DNA from: Streptomyces sp. NBC_01463
GTDB lineage: Bacteria > Actinomycetota > Actinomycetes > Streptomycetales > Streptomycetaceae
Direction of reading: 5' to 3'
Assembly (NCBI GenBank): GCA_036227345.1
Contig: CP109468.1
Coordinates: forward strand, 1,922,001-1,986,000
DNA length: 64,000 bases
The notes under the pieces were generated by a model. That model searched no databases, was not told where the DNA came from, and saw only the letters and a list, made by a program, of their open reading frames with translations. The position numbers and the translations under genes are program-made. Below are positions 32,849 through 41,640 of this stretch, in pieces. The first letter of the stretch is position 1. Each line of letters starts with the position of its first letter.

Positions 32849-33561
32849 CGGACACCCTGCAGACCGGAGAACTCACCGCCGCGGAACTCCGGGAGCTGGC
32901 CGAGCGCGCGGGCCGTGAGCTGGAGGACGCCTCCGCGCTGGAGATCCTCCAGTGGGCCACCCACACCTTCGGCCCGCGGTTCTGCGTGACGTCGTCGATG
33001 GAGGACGCCGTCGTCGCCCACCTCGCCTCCCGGGCGCTGCCCGGCGTGGACGTGGTCTTCCTCGACACCGGCTACCACTTCCCCGAGACGATCGGGACCC
33101 GTGACGCGGTGGAGGCGGTGATGGACGTCAACGTCATCACGCTGACCCCGCGCCGGACCGTGGCCGAACAGGACGCCGAGCACGGCCCGAAGCTGCACGA
33201 CCGCGACCCGGACCTGTGCTGCAAGCTGCGCAAGGTCACGCCCCTCCAGGAGGGACTGACCTCGTACACGGCCTGGGCCACCGGGCTGCGCCGCGACGAG
33301 TCCCCCACCCGGGCGAACACCCCGGTGGTCGGCTGGGACGAGAAGCGGCAGAAGGTCAAGATCTCGCCGATCGCCCGCTGGACCCAGGACGACGTCGACG
33401 CGTACGTCGCGGAGCACGGGGTGCTCACCAACCCGCTGCTGATGGACGGTTACGCCTCCGTGGGCTGCGCCCCCTGCACCCGGCGGGTGCTGGAGGGCGA
33501 GGACGCGCGGGCCGGACGCTGGGCCGGGCGCGGCAAGACCGAATGCGGGCTGCACGACTGA
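32845..33561 (+). CDS. cysH: Adenylyl-sulfate (APS) reductase
   Basis: This 238-residue thioredoxin-dependent reductase turns activated sulfate into sulfite. Two cysteine pairs, Cys125-Cys126 (DLCCKLRK) and Cys208/Cys211 (GCAPC), mark a [4Fe-4S] APS reductase, not the cluster-free PAPS reductase. The catalytic Cys234 sits in the C-terminal KTECGLH. The start overlaps the small zinc ribbon gene by 4 nt. APS kinase in the same operon would make PAPS for other uses or as a side route. Confidence 0.95.
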   Translation: MTDTLQTGELTAAELRELAERAGRELEDASALEILQWATHTFGPRFCVTSSMEDAVVAHLASRALPGVDVVFLDTGYHFPETIGTRDAVEAVMDVNVITLTPRRTVAEQDAEHGPKLHDRDPDLCCKLRKVTPLQEGLTSYTAWATGLRRDESPTRANTPVVGWDEKRQKVKISPIARWTQDDVDAYVAEHGVLTNPLLMDGYASVGCAPCTRRVLEGEDARAGRWAGRGKTECGLHD

Positions 33562-33584
33562 TGACGACTGATCAGGAGACTTCG

Positions 33585-34130
33585 ATGAGCGTGACGGAGA
33601 CGGGAGCCACCGTCTGGCTGACCGGTCTGCCGAGCGCGGGCAAGACCACCATCGCGTACGAACTCGCCGGGCGGCTGCGCGGCGAGGGCCACCGGGTGGA
33701 GGTGCTGGACGGCGACGAGATCCGGGAGTTCCTCTCCGCGGGCCTCGGCTTCTCGCGCGAGGACCGGCACACCAACGTCCAGCGGATCGGCTTCGTCGCC
33801 GAACTGCTGGCGGCCAACGGCGTGAAGGTGCTGGTCCCGGTCATCGCCCCGTACGCGGACAGCCGCGACGCGGTCCGCAAGCGCCACCAGGCCGAGGGCA
33901 CCGCCTATCTGGAGGTGCATGTCGCCACTCCGGTCGAGGTGTGCTCGGTACGCGATGTGAAGGGGCTCTACGCCAAGCAGGCGGCGGGCGAGATCAGCGG
34001 GCTGACCGGGGTGGACGACCCCTACGAGGCCCCCGAGTCGCCCGATCTGCGGATCGAGTCGCACCGGCAGACCGTGCAGGAGTCCGCGGCGGAGCTGTAC
34101 GCGCTGCTGAGCGAGAGGGGTGCAGCGTGA
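33585..34130 (+). CDS. cysC: Adenylyl-sulfate kinase
   Basis: This 181-residue APS kinase makes PAPS from APS and ATP. It has the P-loop GLPSAGKTT at residues 14-22, LDGDEIR, and GFSREDRHTNVQRIG, which carries the phosphoserine-position Ser and the substrate-binding Arg and Asn. AGGAG lies 7 nt before ATG 33585. Its stop overlaps the cysD GTG. Since the reductase here is of the APS type, PAPS is probably used for sulfotransferases. Confidence 0.95.
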   Translation: MSVTETGATVWLTGLPSAGKTTIAYELAGRLRGEGHRVEVLDGDEIREFLSAGLGFSREDRHTNVQRIGFVAELLAANGVKVLVPVIAPYADSRDAVRKRHQAEGTAYLEVHVATPVEVCSVRDVKGLYAKQAAGEISGLTGVDDPYEAPESPDLRIESHRQTVQESAAELYALLSERGAA

Positions 34131-35062
34131 CGACCGTCGCGACTGTGTCGGAAGGCACCGCCAATCCGTACGCACTCAGCCACCTGGACTCCCTGGAGTC
34201 CGAGGCGGTGCACATCTTCCGTGAGGTGGCGGGGGAGTTCGAGCGGCCGGTGATCCTGTTCTCCGGCGGCAAGGACTCGATCCTGATGCTGCACCTGGCG
34301 CTCAAGGCGTTCGCGCCCGCGCCGGTGCCGTTCACGCTGCTGCACGTGGACACCGGGCACAACTTCCCCGAGGTCCTGGAGTACCGCGACCGCACGGTCG
34401 CCGAGCACGGGCTGCGCCTCCACGTCGCCTCCGTGCAGGAGTACATCGACGCCGGGAAGCTCCGCGAGCGCCCCGACGGCACCCGCAACCCGCTGCAGAC
34501 CGTGCCGCTGACCGAGGCGATCCAGCAGCACCGTTTCGACGCGGTGTTCGGCGGCGGGCGGCGCGACGAGGAGAAGGCGCGGGCCAAGGAAAGGGTGTTC
34601 TCGCTGCGCGACGAGTTCTCCCAGTGGGACCCGCGCCGCCAGCGCCCCGAGCTGTGGCAGCTGTACAACGGCCGGCACGCCGCAGGTGAGCACGTCCGGG
34701 TCTTCCCGATCTCCAACTGGACCGAGCTCGACGTGTGGCAGTACATCGAGCGCGAGGGCATCGAACTCCCGGAGATCTACTTCGCCCATGAGCGCGAGGT
34801 CTTCAACCGCTCGGGCATGTGGCTGACCGCGGGTGACTGGGGCGGCCCCAAGGAGCACGAGCGGGTCGAGACCCGCCAGGTGCGCTACCGCACGGTCGGC
34901 GACATGTCCTGCACCGGCGCCGTCGACTCCGACGCCACCACGCTGGACGCCGTGATCACCGAGATCGCCGCCTCCCGGCTCACCGAGCGGGGCGCGACCC
35001 GCGCCGACGACAAGATGTCCGAGGCCGCGATGGAAGACCGCAAGCGCGAGGGGTACTTCTAA
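34127..35062 (+). CDS. cysD: Sulfate adenylyltransferase subunit 2
   Basis: This 311-residue PP-loop protein adenylates sulfate, with the pyrophosphatase loop SGGKDS at residues 46-51, HVDTGHNFPE, and GGRRDEEKARAKER. It works as a heterodimer with the GTPase CysN, which begins 1 nt after its stop. GTG 34127 overlaps the cysC stop and follows GAGAGGGG. Confidence 0.95.
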   Translation: MTTVATVSEGTANPYALSHLDSLESEAVHIFREVAGEFERPVILFSGGKDSILMLHLALKAFAPAPVPFTLLHVDTGHNFPEVLEYRDRTVAEHGLRLHVASVQEYIDAGKLRERPDGTRNPLQTVPLTEAIQQHRFDAVFGGGRRDEEKARAKERVFSLRDEFSQWDPRRQRPELWQLYNGRHAAGEHVRVFPISNWTELDVWQYIEREGIELPEIYFAHEREVFNRSGMWLTAGDWGGPKEHERVETRQVRYRTVGDMSCTGAVDSDATTLDAVITEIAASRLTERGATRADDKMSEAAMEDRKREGYF

Positions 35063-35063
35063 C

Positions 35064-36407
35064 ATGACCACACCGACCCAGCTGGCCGACCAGCTGTCGA
35101 CCACCACCCTGCTGCGCTTCGCCACCGCGGGCTCCGTCGACGACGGCAAGTCCACCCTCGTGGGCCGGCTGCTCCACGACTCCAAGTCGGTCCTCACCGA
35201 CCAGCTGGAGGCCGTCGAGCACGCGTCGCGCAACCGCGGCCAGGAGGCGCCGGACCTGGCGCTGCTGACCGACGGGCTGCGCGCCGAGCGCGAGCAGGGC
35301 ATCACCATCGATGTCGCCTACCGCTACTTCGCCACCACCCGGCGCCGGTTCATCCTGGCCGACACCCCGGGCCATGTGCAGTACACCCGCAACATGGTGA
35401 CGGGCGCCTCCACGGCCGAGCTGGCCGTGGTCCTGGTCGACGCGCGCAACGGTGTCGTCGAGCAGACCCGCCGGCACGCCGCCGTCGCCGCCCTGCTGCG
35501 CGTGCCGCACGTGGTGCTGGCCGTGAACAAGATGGACCTGGTCGAGTACGCGGAGCCGGTGTTCGCCGCCATAGCCGAGGAGTTCACCGCGTACGCGGCC
35601 TCCCTGGGCGTCCCGGAGATCACCGCGATCCCGATCTCCGCGCTGGCCGGCGACAACGTCGTGGAACCCTCCGCGAACATGGACTGGTACGGCGGCCCGA
35701 CCGTCCTGGAGCACCTGGAGACGGTCCCGGTCAGCCACGACCTCACCGCCTGCCACGCCCGCTTCCCCGTGCAGTACGTGATCCGGCCGCAGACCGCCGA
35801 GCACCCCGACTACCGCGGCTACGCGGGCCAGATCGCCGCCGGTGTGTTCCGGGTCGGCGAGCCCGTCACCGTCCTTCCCTCGGGCCGCACGACGACGATC
35901 GCCGGGATCGACCTGCTCGGCGACAGCGTGGACATCGCCTGGGCCCCGCAGTCGGTGACCGTCCGGCTCGCCGACGACGTCGACGTCTCGCGCGGCGACC
36001 TGATCGCGCCCTCCGACGACGCGCCCGCGGTCACCCAGGACGTCGAGGCGACCGTCTGCCACGTCGCCGACCGGCCGCTCACCGTGGGCCAGCGGGTGCT
36101 GATCAAGCACACCACCCGTACCGTCAAGGCGATCGTCAAGGACATCCCGTCCCGGCTGACGCTGGACGACCTGTCGCAGCACCCGGCCCCCGGGCAGCTC
36201 GTCGCCAACGACATCGGCCGGGTCGTGGTCCGGACCGCCGAGCCGCTCGCGCTCGACGCGTACGCCGACTCGCGCCGCACCGGTTCCTTCCTGCTGATCG
36301 ACCCGGCGGACGGCACCACCCTCTCGGCCGGCATGGCGGGCGCCTCGTTCGCCGCCGTGACGCAGGCCGAGGTTCCGGCGGACGACGACGCCGAGTGGGA
36401 CTTCTGA
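35064..36407 (+). CDS. cysN: Sulfate adenylyltransferase subunit 1 (GTPase)
   Basis: This 447-residue translation-factor-like GTPase couples GTP hydrolysis to APS formation by CysD. The GTPase motifs are GSVDDGKST (residues 23-31), DTPGH and NKMD. Two beta-barrel domains complete the protein after about residue 230. It lacks a C-terminal APS kinase domain, consistent with separate cysC upstream. The stop codon shares its last base with a short frame that follows. Confidence 0.95.
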   Translation: MTTPTQLADQLSTTTLLRFATAGSVDDGKSTLVGRLLHDSKSVLTDQLEAVEHASRNRGQEAPDLALLTDGLRAEREQGITIDVAYRYFATTRRRFILADTPGHVQYTRNMVTGASTAELAVVLVDARNGVVEQTRRHAAVAALLRVPHVVLAVNKMDLVEYAEPVFAAIAEEFTAYAASLGVPEITAIPISALAGDNVVEPSANMDWYGGPTVLEHLETVPVSHDLTACHARFPVQYVIRPQTAEHPDYRGYAGQIAAGVFRVGEPVTVLPSGRTTTIAGIDLLGDSVDIAWAPQSVTVRLADDVDVSRGDLIAPSDDAPAVTQDVEATVCHVADRPLTVGQRVLIKHTTRTVKAIVKDIPSRLTLDDLSQHPAPGQLVANDIGRVVVRTAEPLALDAYADSRRTGSFLLIDPADGTTLSAGMAGASFAAVTQAEVPADDDAEWDF

Positions 36408-36505
36408 TGAGCATCGACATCTTCTCGACCTTCGCGAAGGAGGGCGGCCGCGTCGGCAGCGGCGCCCTCGGCAGCGGCCAGGGCGGGGTCGGGCGATGTG
36501 CGTGA
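36407..36505 (+). CDS. Possible 32-residue peptide after cysN
   Basis: ATG 36407 overlaps the cysN TGA (TGATG), and the frame encodes MSIDIFSTFAKEGG followed by a Gly/Ser-rich tail that ends in RCA. The overlap is the coupling geometry used elsewhere in this operon. No homology is recognised and the composition of the tail is low complexity, so this may be chance. Confidence 0.35.
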   Translation: MSIDIFSTFAKEGGRVGSGALGSGQGGVGRCA

Positions 36506-36621
36506 TGACGTACGCGCACTGCCTGCGCGCCCGGCAGCACCAACCGCACCGCCTGCACCGCCAGTTCAGACGAAGACCTGCCGACCTCCCGGCCGCGCCC
36601 CCGGATCACCGAGGGACGTGA
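36496..36621 (+). CDS. Possible 41-residue Cys-containing leader peptide before the sulfonate importer
   Basis: This short frame starts MCVMTYAHCLRARQHQ and runs to a basic, proline-rich end. It has Cys codons at positions 2 and 9 and stops 29 nt before the lipoprotein gene. Place and Cys content suit a second sulfur-sensing upstream frame. I see no strong ribosome binding site. Reality and role are both inferred. Confidence 0.4.
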   Translation: MCVMTYAHCLRARQHQPHRLHRQFRRRPADLPAAPPDHRGT

Positions 36622-36650
36622 CAACCGGGCCTCCGAGAGGAAGACCTCCC

Positions 36651-37766
36651 GTGTCTGCCCCCCGTACCACGCTTCGCCGCAGCCTCGCCGCTGCCGCCGC
36701 CCTGCCGCTGCTCGCCGTGGCTCTCACCGCCTGCGGCTACGGCTCCGACGCGAAGGACGACGACGCCAAGAAGGCGAACGCCGCCGCCGACGGAAAGAAG
36801 CTCTCCGCCGACACCGTGCGGATCGGGTACTTCCCGAACCTCACGCACGCCACCGCGCTCGTGGGCGACCAGGAGGGTCTGTTCCAGAAGGAGCTCGGCG
36901 GCACCCAGCTCAAGACCTCGACGTTCAACGCGGGCCCGTCCGAGATCGAGGCGCTCAACGCCGACTCGATCGACATCGGCTTCATCGGCCCCTCGCCGTC
37001 GATCAACGGCTACACCAAGTCCAAGGGCAAGAACCTCCGGATCATCGGCGGTTCGGCCTCCGGCGGCGTGAAGCTCGTCGTCAACCCGAAGAAGATCAAG
37101 ACCCTGGACGACCTCAAGGGCAAGAAGATCGCCACCCCGCAGCTCGGCAACACCCAGGACGTGGCCTTCCTCAACTGGATCTCCGAGAAGGGCTGGAAGG
37201 TCGACGCCCAGAGCGGCAAGGGTGACGTCTCCGTCGTCCGCACCGACAACAAGGTGACCCCGGACGCCTACAAGTCCGGCTCCATCGACGGCGCCTGGGT
37301 CCCCGAGCCGACCGCCTCCAAGCTGGTCGCCGAGGGCGCCAAGGAGCTCCTGAACGAGTCGACGCTGTGGCCCGACGACAAGTTCGTGATCACGAACATC
37401 ATCGTGTCGCAGAAGTTCCTCAAGGACCACCCGGACGTCGTCGAGGCGGTGCTGCGCGGCTCGGTGAACACCAACGCGTGGATCAACGCCAACCCGGACA
37501 AGGCGAAGGCCTCCGCCAACGCCGCCCTGAAGAAGCTCACCGGCAAGGACCTGCCCGCCGAGATCATCGACCCGGCCTGGAAGTCGATCCAGATCACCGA
37601 CGACCCGCTGGCCGCCACGCTCGACGCGCAGGCCGAGCACGCGGTGAAGGCCGGTCTGCTGGAGCAGCCCGACCTCGCGGGCATCTACGACCTGAAGCCG
37701 CTGAACAAGATCCTCAAGGCCGCGGGCAAGCCCGAGGTCGCCGACGCCGGTCTCGGCGTCAAGTAA
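36651..37766 (+). CDS. Sulfonate-type ABC importer lipoprotein (SsuA-like)
   Basis: This 371-residue lipoprotein has a signal peptide and a lipobox LTAC with Cys28. The mature part opens RIGYFPNLTHATALVG and has the NMT1/SsuA-like layout with IDIGFIGPSPSINGY. Such proteins bind sulfonates, sulfate esters, nitrate or taurine. The position after cysN supports a sulfur compound, perhaps sulfate itself since no CysPTWA genes are visible. GTG 36651 follows GAGAGGAAG. It is the first of three importer genes. Confidence 0.9.
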   Translation: MSAPRTTLRRSLAAAAALPLLAVALTACGYGSDAKDDDAKKANAAADGKKLSADTVRIGYFPNLTHATALVGDQEGLFQKELGGTQLKTSTFNAGPSEIEALNADSIDIGFIGPSPSINGYTKSKGKNLRIIGGSASGGVKLVVNPKKIKTLDDLKGKKIATPQLGNTQDVAFLNWISEKGWKVDAQSGKGDVSVVRTDNKVTPDAYKSGSIDGAWVPEPTASKLVAEGAKELLNESTLWPDDKFVITNIIVSQKFLKDHPDVVEAVLRGSVNTNAWINANPDKAKASANAALKKLTGKDLPAEIIDPAWKSIQITDDPLAATLDAQAEHAVKAGLLEQPDLAGIYDLKPLNKILKAAGKPEVADAGLGVK

Positions 37767-37799
37767 CCAGCCGCTCGAAGACCCCAGGAGGTGACGACC

Positions 37800-38588
37800 A
37801 TGGCGAACACCCTCACCAAGGCCGAGGACCGTGTCGAGGTCGGGCACGCCGCCCGTCTCGCACATGTCTCGAAGTCCTTCGCCGGACCCACGGGAGCGCA
37901 GCTGGTCCTGGACGACATCACCCTCGACGTCGCCCCGGGCGAGTTCGTCACCCTCCTGGGAGCCTCCGGGTGCGGTAAGTCGACGCTGCTCAACCTGGTG
38001 GCCGGACTCGACCGCCCGACCGGGGGGACCATCGAGACCCCCGGCGGGCGGCCGGCCCTGATGTTCCAGGAGCACGCCCTGTTCCCGTGGCTGACCGCGG
38101 GCAAGAACATCGAACTGGCGCTGCGGCTGCGCGGCGTGCCGAAGGCGGAACGCCGTACGGAGGCGGAGCGCCTGCTGGAGCTGGTGCGCCTGAACGGGGC
38201 GTACGGCAAGCGGGTGCACGAGCTCTCGGGCGGCATGCGGCAGCGGGTGGCGATGGCCCGCGCGCTCGCCCAGGACAGTCAACTGCTGCTGATGGACGAG
38301 CCGTTCGCCGCCCTCGACGCCATCACCCGGGACGTGCTGCACGACGAGCTGACCCGGATCTGGCGCGAGACGAACGTCTCGGTCCTGTTCGTCACACACA
38401 ACGTGCGCGAGGCGGTACGGCTCGCCGAGCGCGTGGTGCTGCTCTCGTCCCGGCCCGGCCGGATCGCCCGCGAGTGGACGGTCGACATCGAGCAGCCGCG
38501 CCGTATCGAGGACACCGCCGTGGCGGAGCTGTCCGTCGAGATCACCGAACAACTGCGTGGGGAGATCCGCCGACATGGCCAGCACTGA
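37800..38588 (+). CDS. Sulfonate-type ABC importer ATPase (SsuB-like)
   Basis: This 262-residue ATPase has Walker A GASGCGKST, Q-loop FQEHALFPW, signature LSGGMRQR and Walker B LLLMDEPFAALD, with H-loop FVTHN. FQEHALFPWLT is typical of the SsuB/TauB/NrtD group. ATG 37800 follows AGGAGG; the GTG at 37791 would overlap that site. It energises the permease whose gene overlaps its last 14 nt. Confidence 0.93.
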   Translation: MANTLTKAEDRVEVGHAARLAHVSKSFAGPTGAQLVLDDITLDVAPGEFVTLLGASGCGKSTLLNLVAGLDRPTGGTIETPGGRPALMFQEHALFPWLTAGKNIELALRLRGVPKAERRTEAERLLELVRLNGAYGKRVHELSGGMRQRVAMARALAQDSQLLLMDEPFAALDAITRDVLHDELTRIWRETNVSVLFVTHNVREAVRLAERVVLLSSRPGRIAREWTVDIEQPRRIEDTAVAELSVEITEQLRGEIRRHGQH

Positions 38589-39498
38589 TATCAAGTCGGA
38601 CGCACCGGGGTCCGGCGGGATCGGGCCCGACGCGGTGAAGCCGGACGACCTCGCCGGGCTGGAGGCCGGTCTGGACGCGCTGGACGCCGTACAGGTGCAC
38701 CGCACCCCGGTGCGCGAGGTCCTGGTGCGCAAGGTGCTGCCGCCGGTGCTGGCGGTGGCCCTGGTCGTCGTCGTGTGGCAGGTGCTCGTCTGGGCCAAGG
38801 TGACCGACGACTACAAGCTGCCCTCGCCGTCCGCGGTCTGGGACAGCGTCGGCGACATGTGGCGCCAGGGGACCCTGCTGGAGGTGGTGTGGACCAGCGT
38901 CTCGCGCGGCCTGCTGGGCTTCGTGTTCTCGGTCGCCATCGGCACACCGCTGGGTCTGCTGGTCGCCCGGGTGAAGTTCGTCCGGGCCGCGATCGGGCCG
39001 ATCCTCTCCGGGCTGCAGTCCCTGCCGTCCGTCGCCTGGGTGGCGCCGGCCGTGATCTGGCTCGGCCTGAACGACTCGATGATGTTCGCGGTGATCCTGC
39101 TGGGCGCGGTGCCCTCGATCGCCAACGGTCTGGTCTCCGGCGTCGACCAGGTCCCGCCGCTCTTCCTCCGGGCGGGCCGGACCCTCGGCGCGACCGGGCT
39201 GCGCGGTACCTGGTTCATCGTCATGCCGGCCGCCCTGCCGGGCTATCTGGCGGGTCTGAAGCAGGGCTGGGCCTTCTCCTGGCGCTCGCTGATGGCGGCC
39301 GAGATCATCGCCTCGTCGCCGGAACTCGGACTGGGTCTGGGGCAGTTGCTGGAGAACGGCCGCAACAACGCGGACATGCCGGGGATCTTCCTCGCCATCA
39401 TCCTGATCCTGTTCGTCGGCATCGCGATCGATCTGCTGATCTTCAGTCCCCTGGAGCGGTGGGTGCTGCGCAGCCGCGGTCTCCTCGTCAAGAACTGA
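38575..39498 (+). CDS. Sulfonate-type ABC importer permease (SsuC-like)
   Basis: This 307-residue inner-membrane permease has about six hydrophobic segments after a 45-residue cytoplasmic start and the coupling loop GATGLRGTWFIVMPAALPGYLAGLK, split here by the conserved EAA-type Gly. The start lies inside the end of the ATPase gene, and GGGGAGA precedes it. It completes the importer, and cbiX follows after 9 nt. Confidence 0.92.
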   Translation: MASTDIKSDAPGSGGIGPDAVKPDDLAGLEAGLDALDAVQVHRTPVREVLVRKVLPPVLAVALVVVVWQVLVWAKVTDDYKLPSPSAVWDSVGDMWRQGTLLEVVWTSVSRGLLGFVFSVAIGTPLGLLVARVKFVRAAIGPILSGLQSLPSVAWVAPAVIWLGLNDSMMFAVILLGAVPSIANGLVSGVDQVPPLFLRAGRTLGATGLRGTWFIVMPAALPGYLAGLKQGWAFSWRSLMAAEIIASSPELGLGLGQLLENGRNNADMPGIFLAIILILFVGIAIDLLIFSPLERWVLRSRGLLVKN

Positions 39499-39507
39499 GC
39501 CACTGCC

Positions 39508-40278
39508 ATGACATCTCCGGTCCTTCTCGTCATCGCCCACGGCAGCCGCGATCCGCGGCACGCCGCGACCGTGCACGCGCTCACCGCGCGGGTCCGGGCG
39601 CTGCGGCCCGGGCTGCGGGTGGAGACCGGGTTCCTGGACTTCAACGCACCGTCGGTGCCGCGGGTCCTGGAACGGCTGGACGCCGAGGGCGCGGGTGAGG
39701 TGGTGGCGCTTCCGCTGCTCCTCACCCACGCCTTCCACGCCAAGTCCGACATCCCGGCGGTACTGCGGGAGGCCCGGACCCGGCTGCCGCGGCTGCGGGT
39801 GCGGCAGGCCGAGGTACTGGGCCCCTCGCCGCTGCTGAACTCCGCTCTCGAGCGGCGGCTGCACGAGGCCGGGGTCCGCCCCGGCGACCGAAGCTCGACC
39901 GGGCTCGTCCTGGCCTCGGCGGGCTCCACAGACCCGGAGGCGATCGCAGTGATCGCTGAAATCGCGCGGGAGCTGCGGCACACCGGTTGGTGTTCCGTGC
40001 GGCCTGCGTTCGCCTCCGCTGTTACTCCCGGGGGCATCCCCCGTACCGAGGACGCGGTACGGGCCCTGCGGGCCGACGGTGTGCGCCGGGTGGCGGTCGC
40101 CCCGTACGTGATCGCTCCCGGCCGCCTGCCGGACCGCATCGCGGCGGGGGCGGCCGAGGCCGGGGCGGACGTGCTGGCCGGTGTGCTGGGGCCGTCACCG
40201 GAACTGGCCCGGCTGCTGCTGGACCGGTACGACGAGTCCCGCGTCCCGGCGGTCCGGCCCGCCCGGGTCAGCGCGTAG
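39508..40278 (+). CDS. Sirohydrochlorin chelatase (CbiX/SirB type)
   Basis: This 256-residue protein has two tandem chelatase half-domains. The metal site histidines are in IAHGSRDP near residue 10 and in LLLTHAFHAKSD near residue 75; the second half (about 130-245) has degenerate counterparts. It inserts Fe into sirohydrochlorin to make siroheme, the cofactor of the sulfite reductase at the head of this operon. Cobalt insertion for B12 is a possible alternative. It begins 9 nt after the importer permease. Confidence 0.9.
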   Translation: MTSPVLLVIAHGSRDPRHAATVHALTARVRALRPGLRVETGFLDFNAPSVPRVLERLDAEGAGEVVALPLLLTHAFHAKSDIPAVLREARTRLPRLRVRQAEVLGPSPLLNSALERRLHEAGVRPGDRSSTGLVLASAGSTDPEAIAVIAEIARELRHTGWCSVRPAFASAVTPGGIPRTEDAVRALRADGVRRVAVAPYVIAPGRLPDRIAAGAAEAGADVLAGVLGPSPELARLLLDRYDESRVPAVRPARVSA

Positions 40279-40310
40279 AGCCCCTCCGGCCGGATCCTGC
40301 GGGCTCTCGC

Positions 40311-40943
40311 TCAGCCGACGTCCAGACCGCCCGTGCGGGTGCGCTTGAGCTCGAAGAAGTCGTCGTACCCGGCGAGCACCCGGAAGCTGTCGAACAGCCG
40401 CGCCGCCTCCTCGCCGCGCGGCACCGCCCGCAGGACGGGGCCGAACCAGGCCGTTCCGTCGACGTGCAGGGTGGGCGTGCCCACGTAACCCCCGGCCGCC
40501 GGGTCCCGGCCTGCGTCATGGCTGCGCCGTACCGCCTCGTCGTACTCCGGGTCGTGGGCGGCCGCGGCCAGTTCGGCGGGCAGGCCGAGTTCGTCGAGGG
40601 CCTGGGCGATCACCTCGTCGAAGTCCTCGTTCTTCTGCTGGTGGATGCGGGTCCCGAAGGCCGTGTACAGCTCGCGCAGGACGCCCTCGCCGCGCAGGGC
40701 CGCCGCGGCGACCGCGACGCGCACCGGTCCGATCGACTTGTCGACCAGGGTGCGGTACCAGTCGGGAAGCTCGTTGCCCGTGTTGTGCAGGTAGAGGCTC
40801 ATCGCGTGGAAGCGGAGCTCGATGTCGCGCTGCTGCTCCACCTCCAGCATCCAGCGTGAGGTGATCCAGGCGAACGGGCAGGCCGGGTCGAAGTAGAAGT
40901 CGACGACGGCCCGGCCCGTGCCCGGGCTGCGGTGAGTGGTCAT
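40311..40943 (-). CDS. DsbA-like protein of the mycothiol nitroreductase type, variant active site
   Basis: This 210-residue thioredoxin-fold protein has a helical insertion like FrnE/Rv2466c proteins. The active site reads DPACPFAW: the first cysteine is kept, but the second position of the usual CPWC is Ala. A cis-proline follows in GTPTLHVDG. It lacks a signal peptide, so it is cytoplasmic. Rv2466c-type proteins use mycothiol and need mainly the first Cys. ATG 40943 lies 6 nt after TAGGCT (40955-40950), with no ribosome binding site. Confidence 0.82.
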   Translation of the reverse strand: MTTHRSPGTGRAVVDFYFDPACPFAWITSRWMLEVEQQRDIELRFHAMSLYLHNTGNELPDWYRTLVDKSIGPVRVAVAAAALRGEGVLRELYTAFGTRIHQQKNEDFDEVIAQALDELGLPAELAAAAHDPEYDEAVRRSHDAGRDPAAGGYVGTPTLHVDGTAWFGPVLRAVPRGEEAARLFDSFRVLAGYDDFFELKRTRTGGLDVG

Positions 40944-41011
40944 GAAATGAGCCTAGCCAGCCGGTGGCTCACCCCCACGGGCCATTCGGCACCCGCGGGA
41001 CTGGGCCACTT

Positions 41012-41596
41012 CTACCCGGCGGTCCACTGCGGGTCGCGGCCGCTCAGGGCCAGGGCACGGGTGAAGTCGGACGCCCCCGCGTCGACGGTGATCTCGTCGG
41101 CGAAGCCCTCGTACTGCCGGTAGAGCGCGGCGGTCTTCTCGACGATGGCCAGGACGTGGGCGGCCGCCGCGTCGGAGAGCCGGAACTCCTGGCCGGTGGC
41201 CCGGGCCACGTCCCAGCCGTGCAGCGCCGTCTCCTCGATGAGCATCGCGGCGGTGTCCGCGGCCGGGGAGGCGGAGGCCCCGGTGCCGATGGTGCCCTCC
41301 CAGGCGGCCGGGTCGGACCAGGCGGCGACGGCGCGGTCCAGCTGGGCGGCGTACTGCTCGGCCCAGTCGGCGTCGGCGGTGAAGTCACGGGCGACGAGCT
41401 CCTCGGGCAGCTCCGTGCGCAGCGCGCGGTGCTCCATGCCGTGGGAGGTGTAGAGCACCCAGTGGTTGATGAGGGTGCGGGCGTCCCAGCCCGCGCAGGG
41501 AGTGGTGGGTGCGTCGAGCCGGTCGGCCGGGACGGCGCGGGCCACCCGGGCCGCCTCCGCGGCGCATTCGGTCATGTGAGCGTGCTCGGTCTTCAT
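41012..41596 (-). CDS. TIGR03086-type DinB/maleylpyruvate isomerase-like protein
   Basis: This 194-residue helical protein has the four-helix fold of mycothiol-dependent maleylpyruvate isomerases and TIGR03086 proteins: TTPCAGWDARTLINHWV near residues 32-48 supplies the first metal histidine region, and IEETALHGWDVARATGQ near residue 130 the second (ALHGWD). The substrate is unknown; thiol-transfer or detoxification is likely. ATG 41596 has no ribosome binding site but lies 7 nt after TAGAGT. Its promoter shares an 11-mer with that of the VOC gene. Confidence 0.83.
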   Translation of the reverse strand: MKTEHAHMTECAAEAARVARAVPADRLDAPTTPCAGWDARTLINHWVLYTSHGMEHRALRTELPEELVARDFTADADWAEQYAAQLDRAVAAWSDPAAWEGTIGTGASASPAADTAAMLIEETALHGWDVARATGQEFRLSDAAAAHVLAIVEKTAALYRQYEGFADEITVDAGASDFTRALALSGRDPQWTAG

Positions 41597-41603
41597 GCAC
41601 GGC

Positions 41604-41636
41604 ACTCTAGGAGCGGACGCCGCTACCGGTCTTGAA
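41604..41636 (-). promoter_or_regulatory. Promoter with TTCAAGACCGG element, second copy
   Basis: On the minus strand, TTCAAGACCGG (41636-41626), 16 nt, TAGAGT (41609-41604), then 7 nt to ATG 41596. The same element and spacing precede the VOC gene at 24379. Confidence 0.6.
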
Positions 41637-41640
41637 GAAA

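Noticed and set aside
36651..39498. Nitrate or taurine importer
   Set aside because: Family motifs allow it, but position within the sulfur operon makes sulfonate or sulfate more likely; cargo left general.
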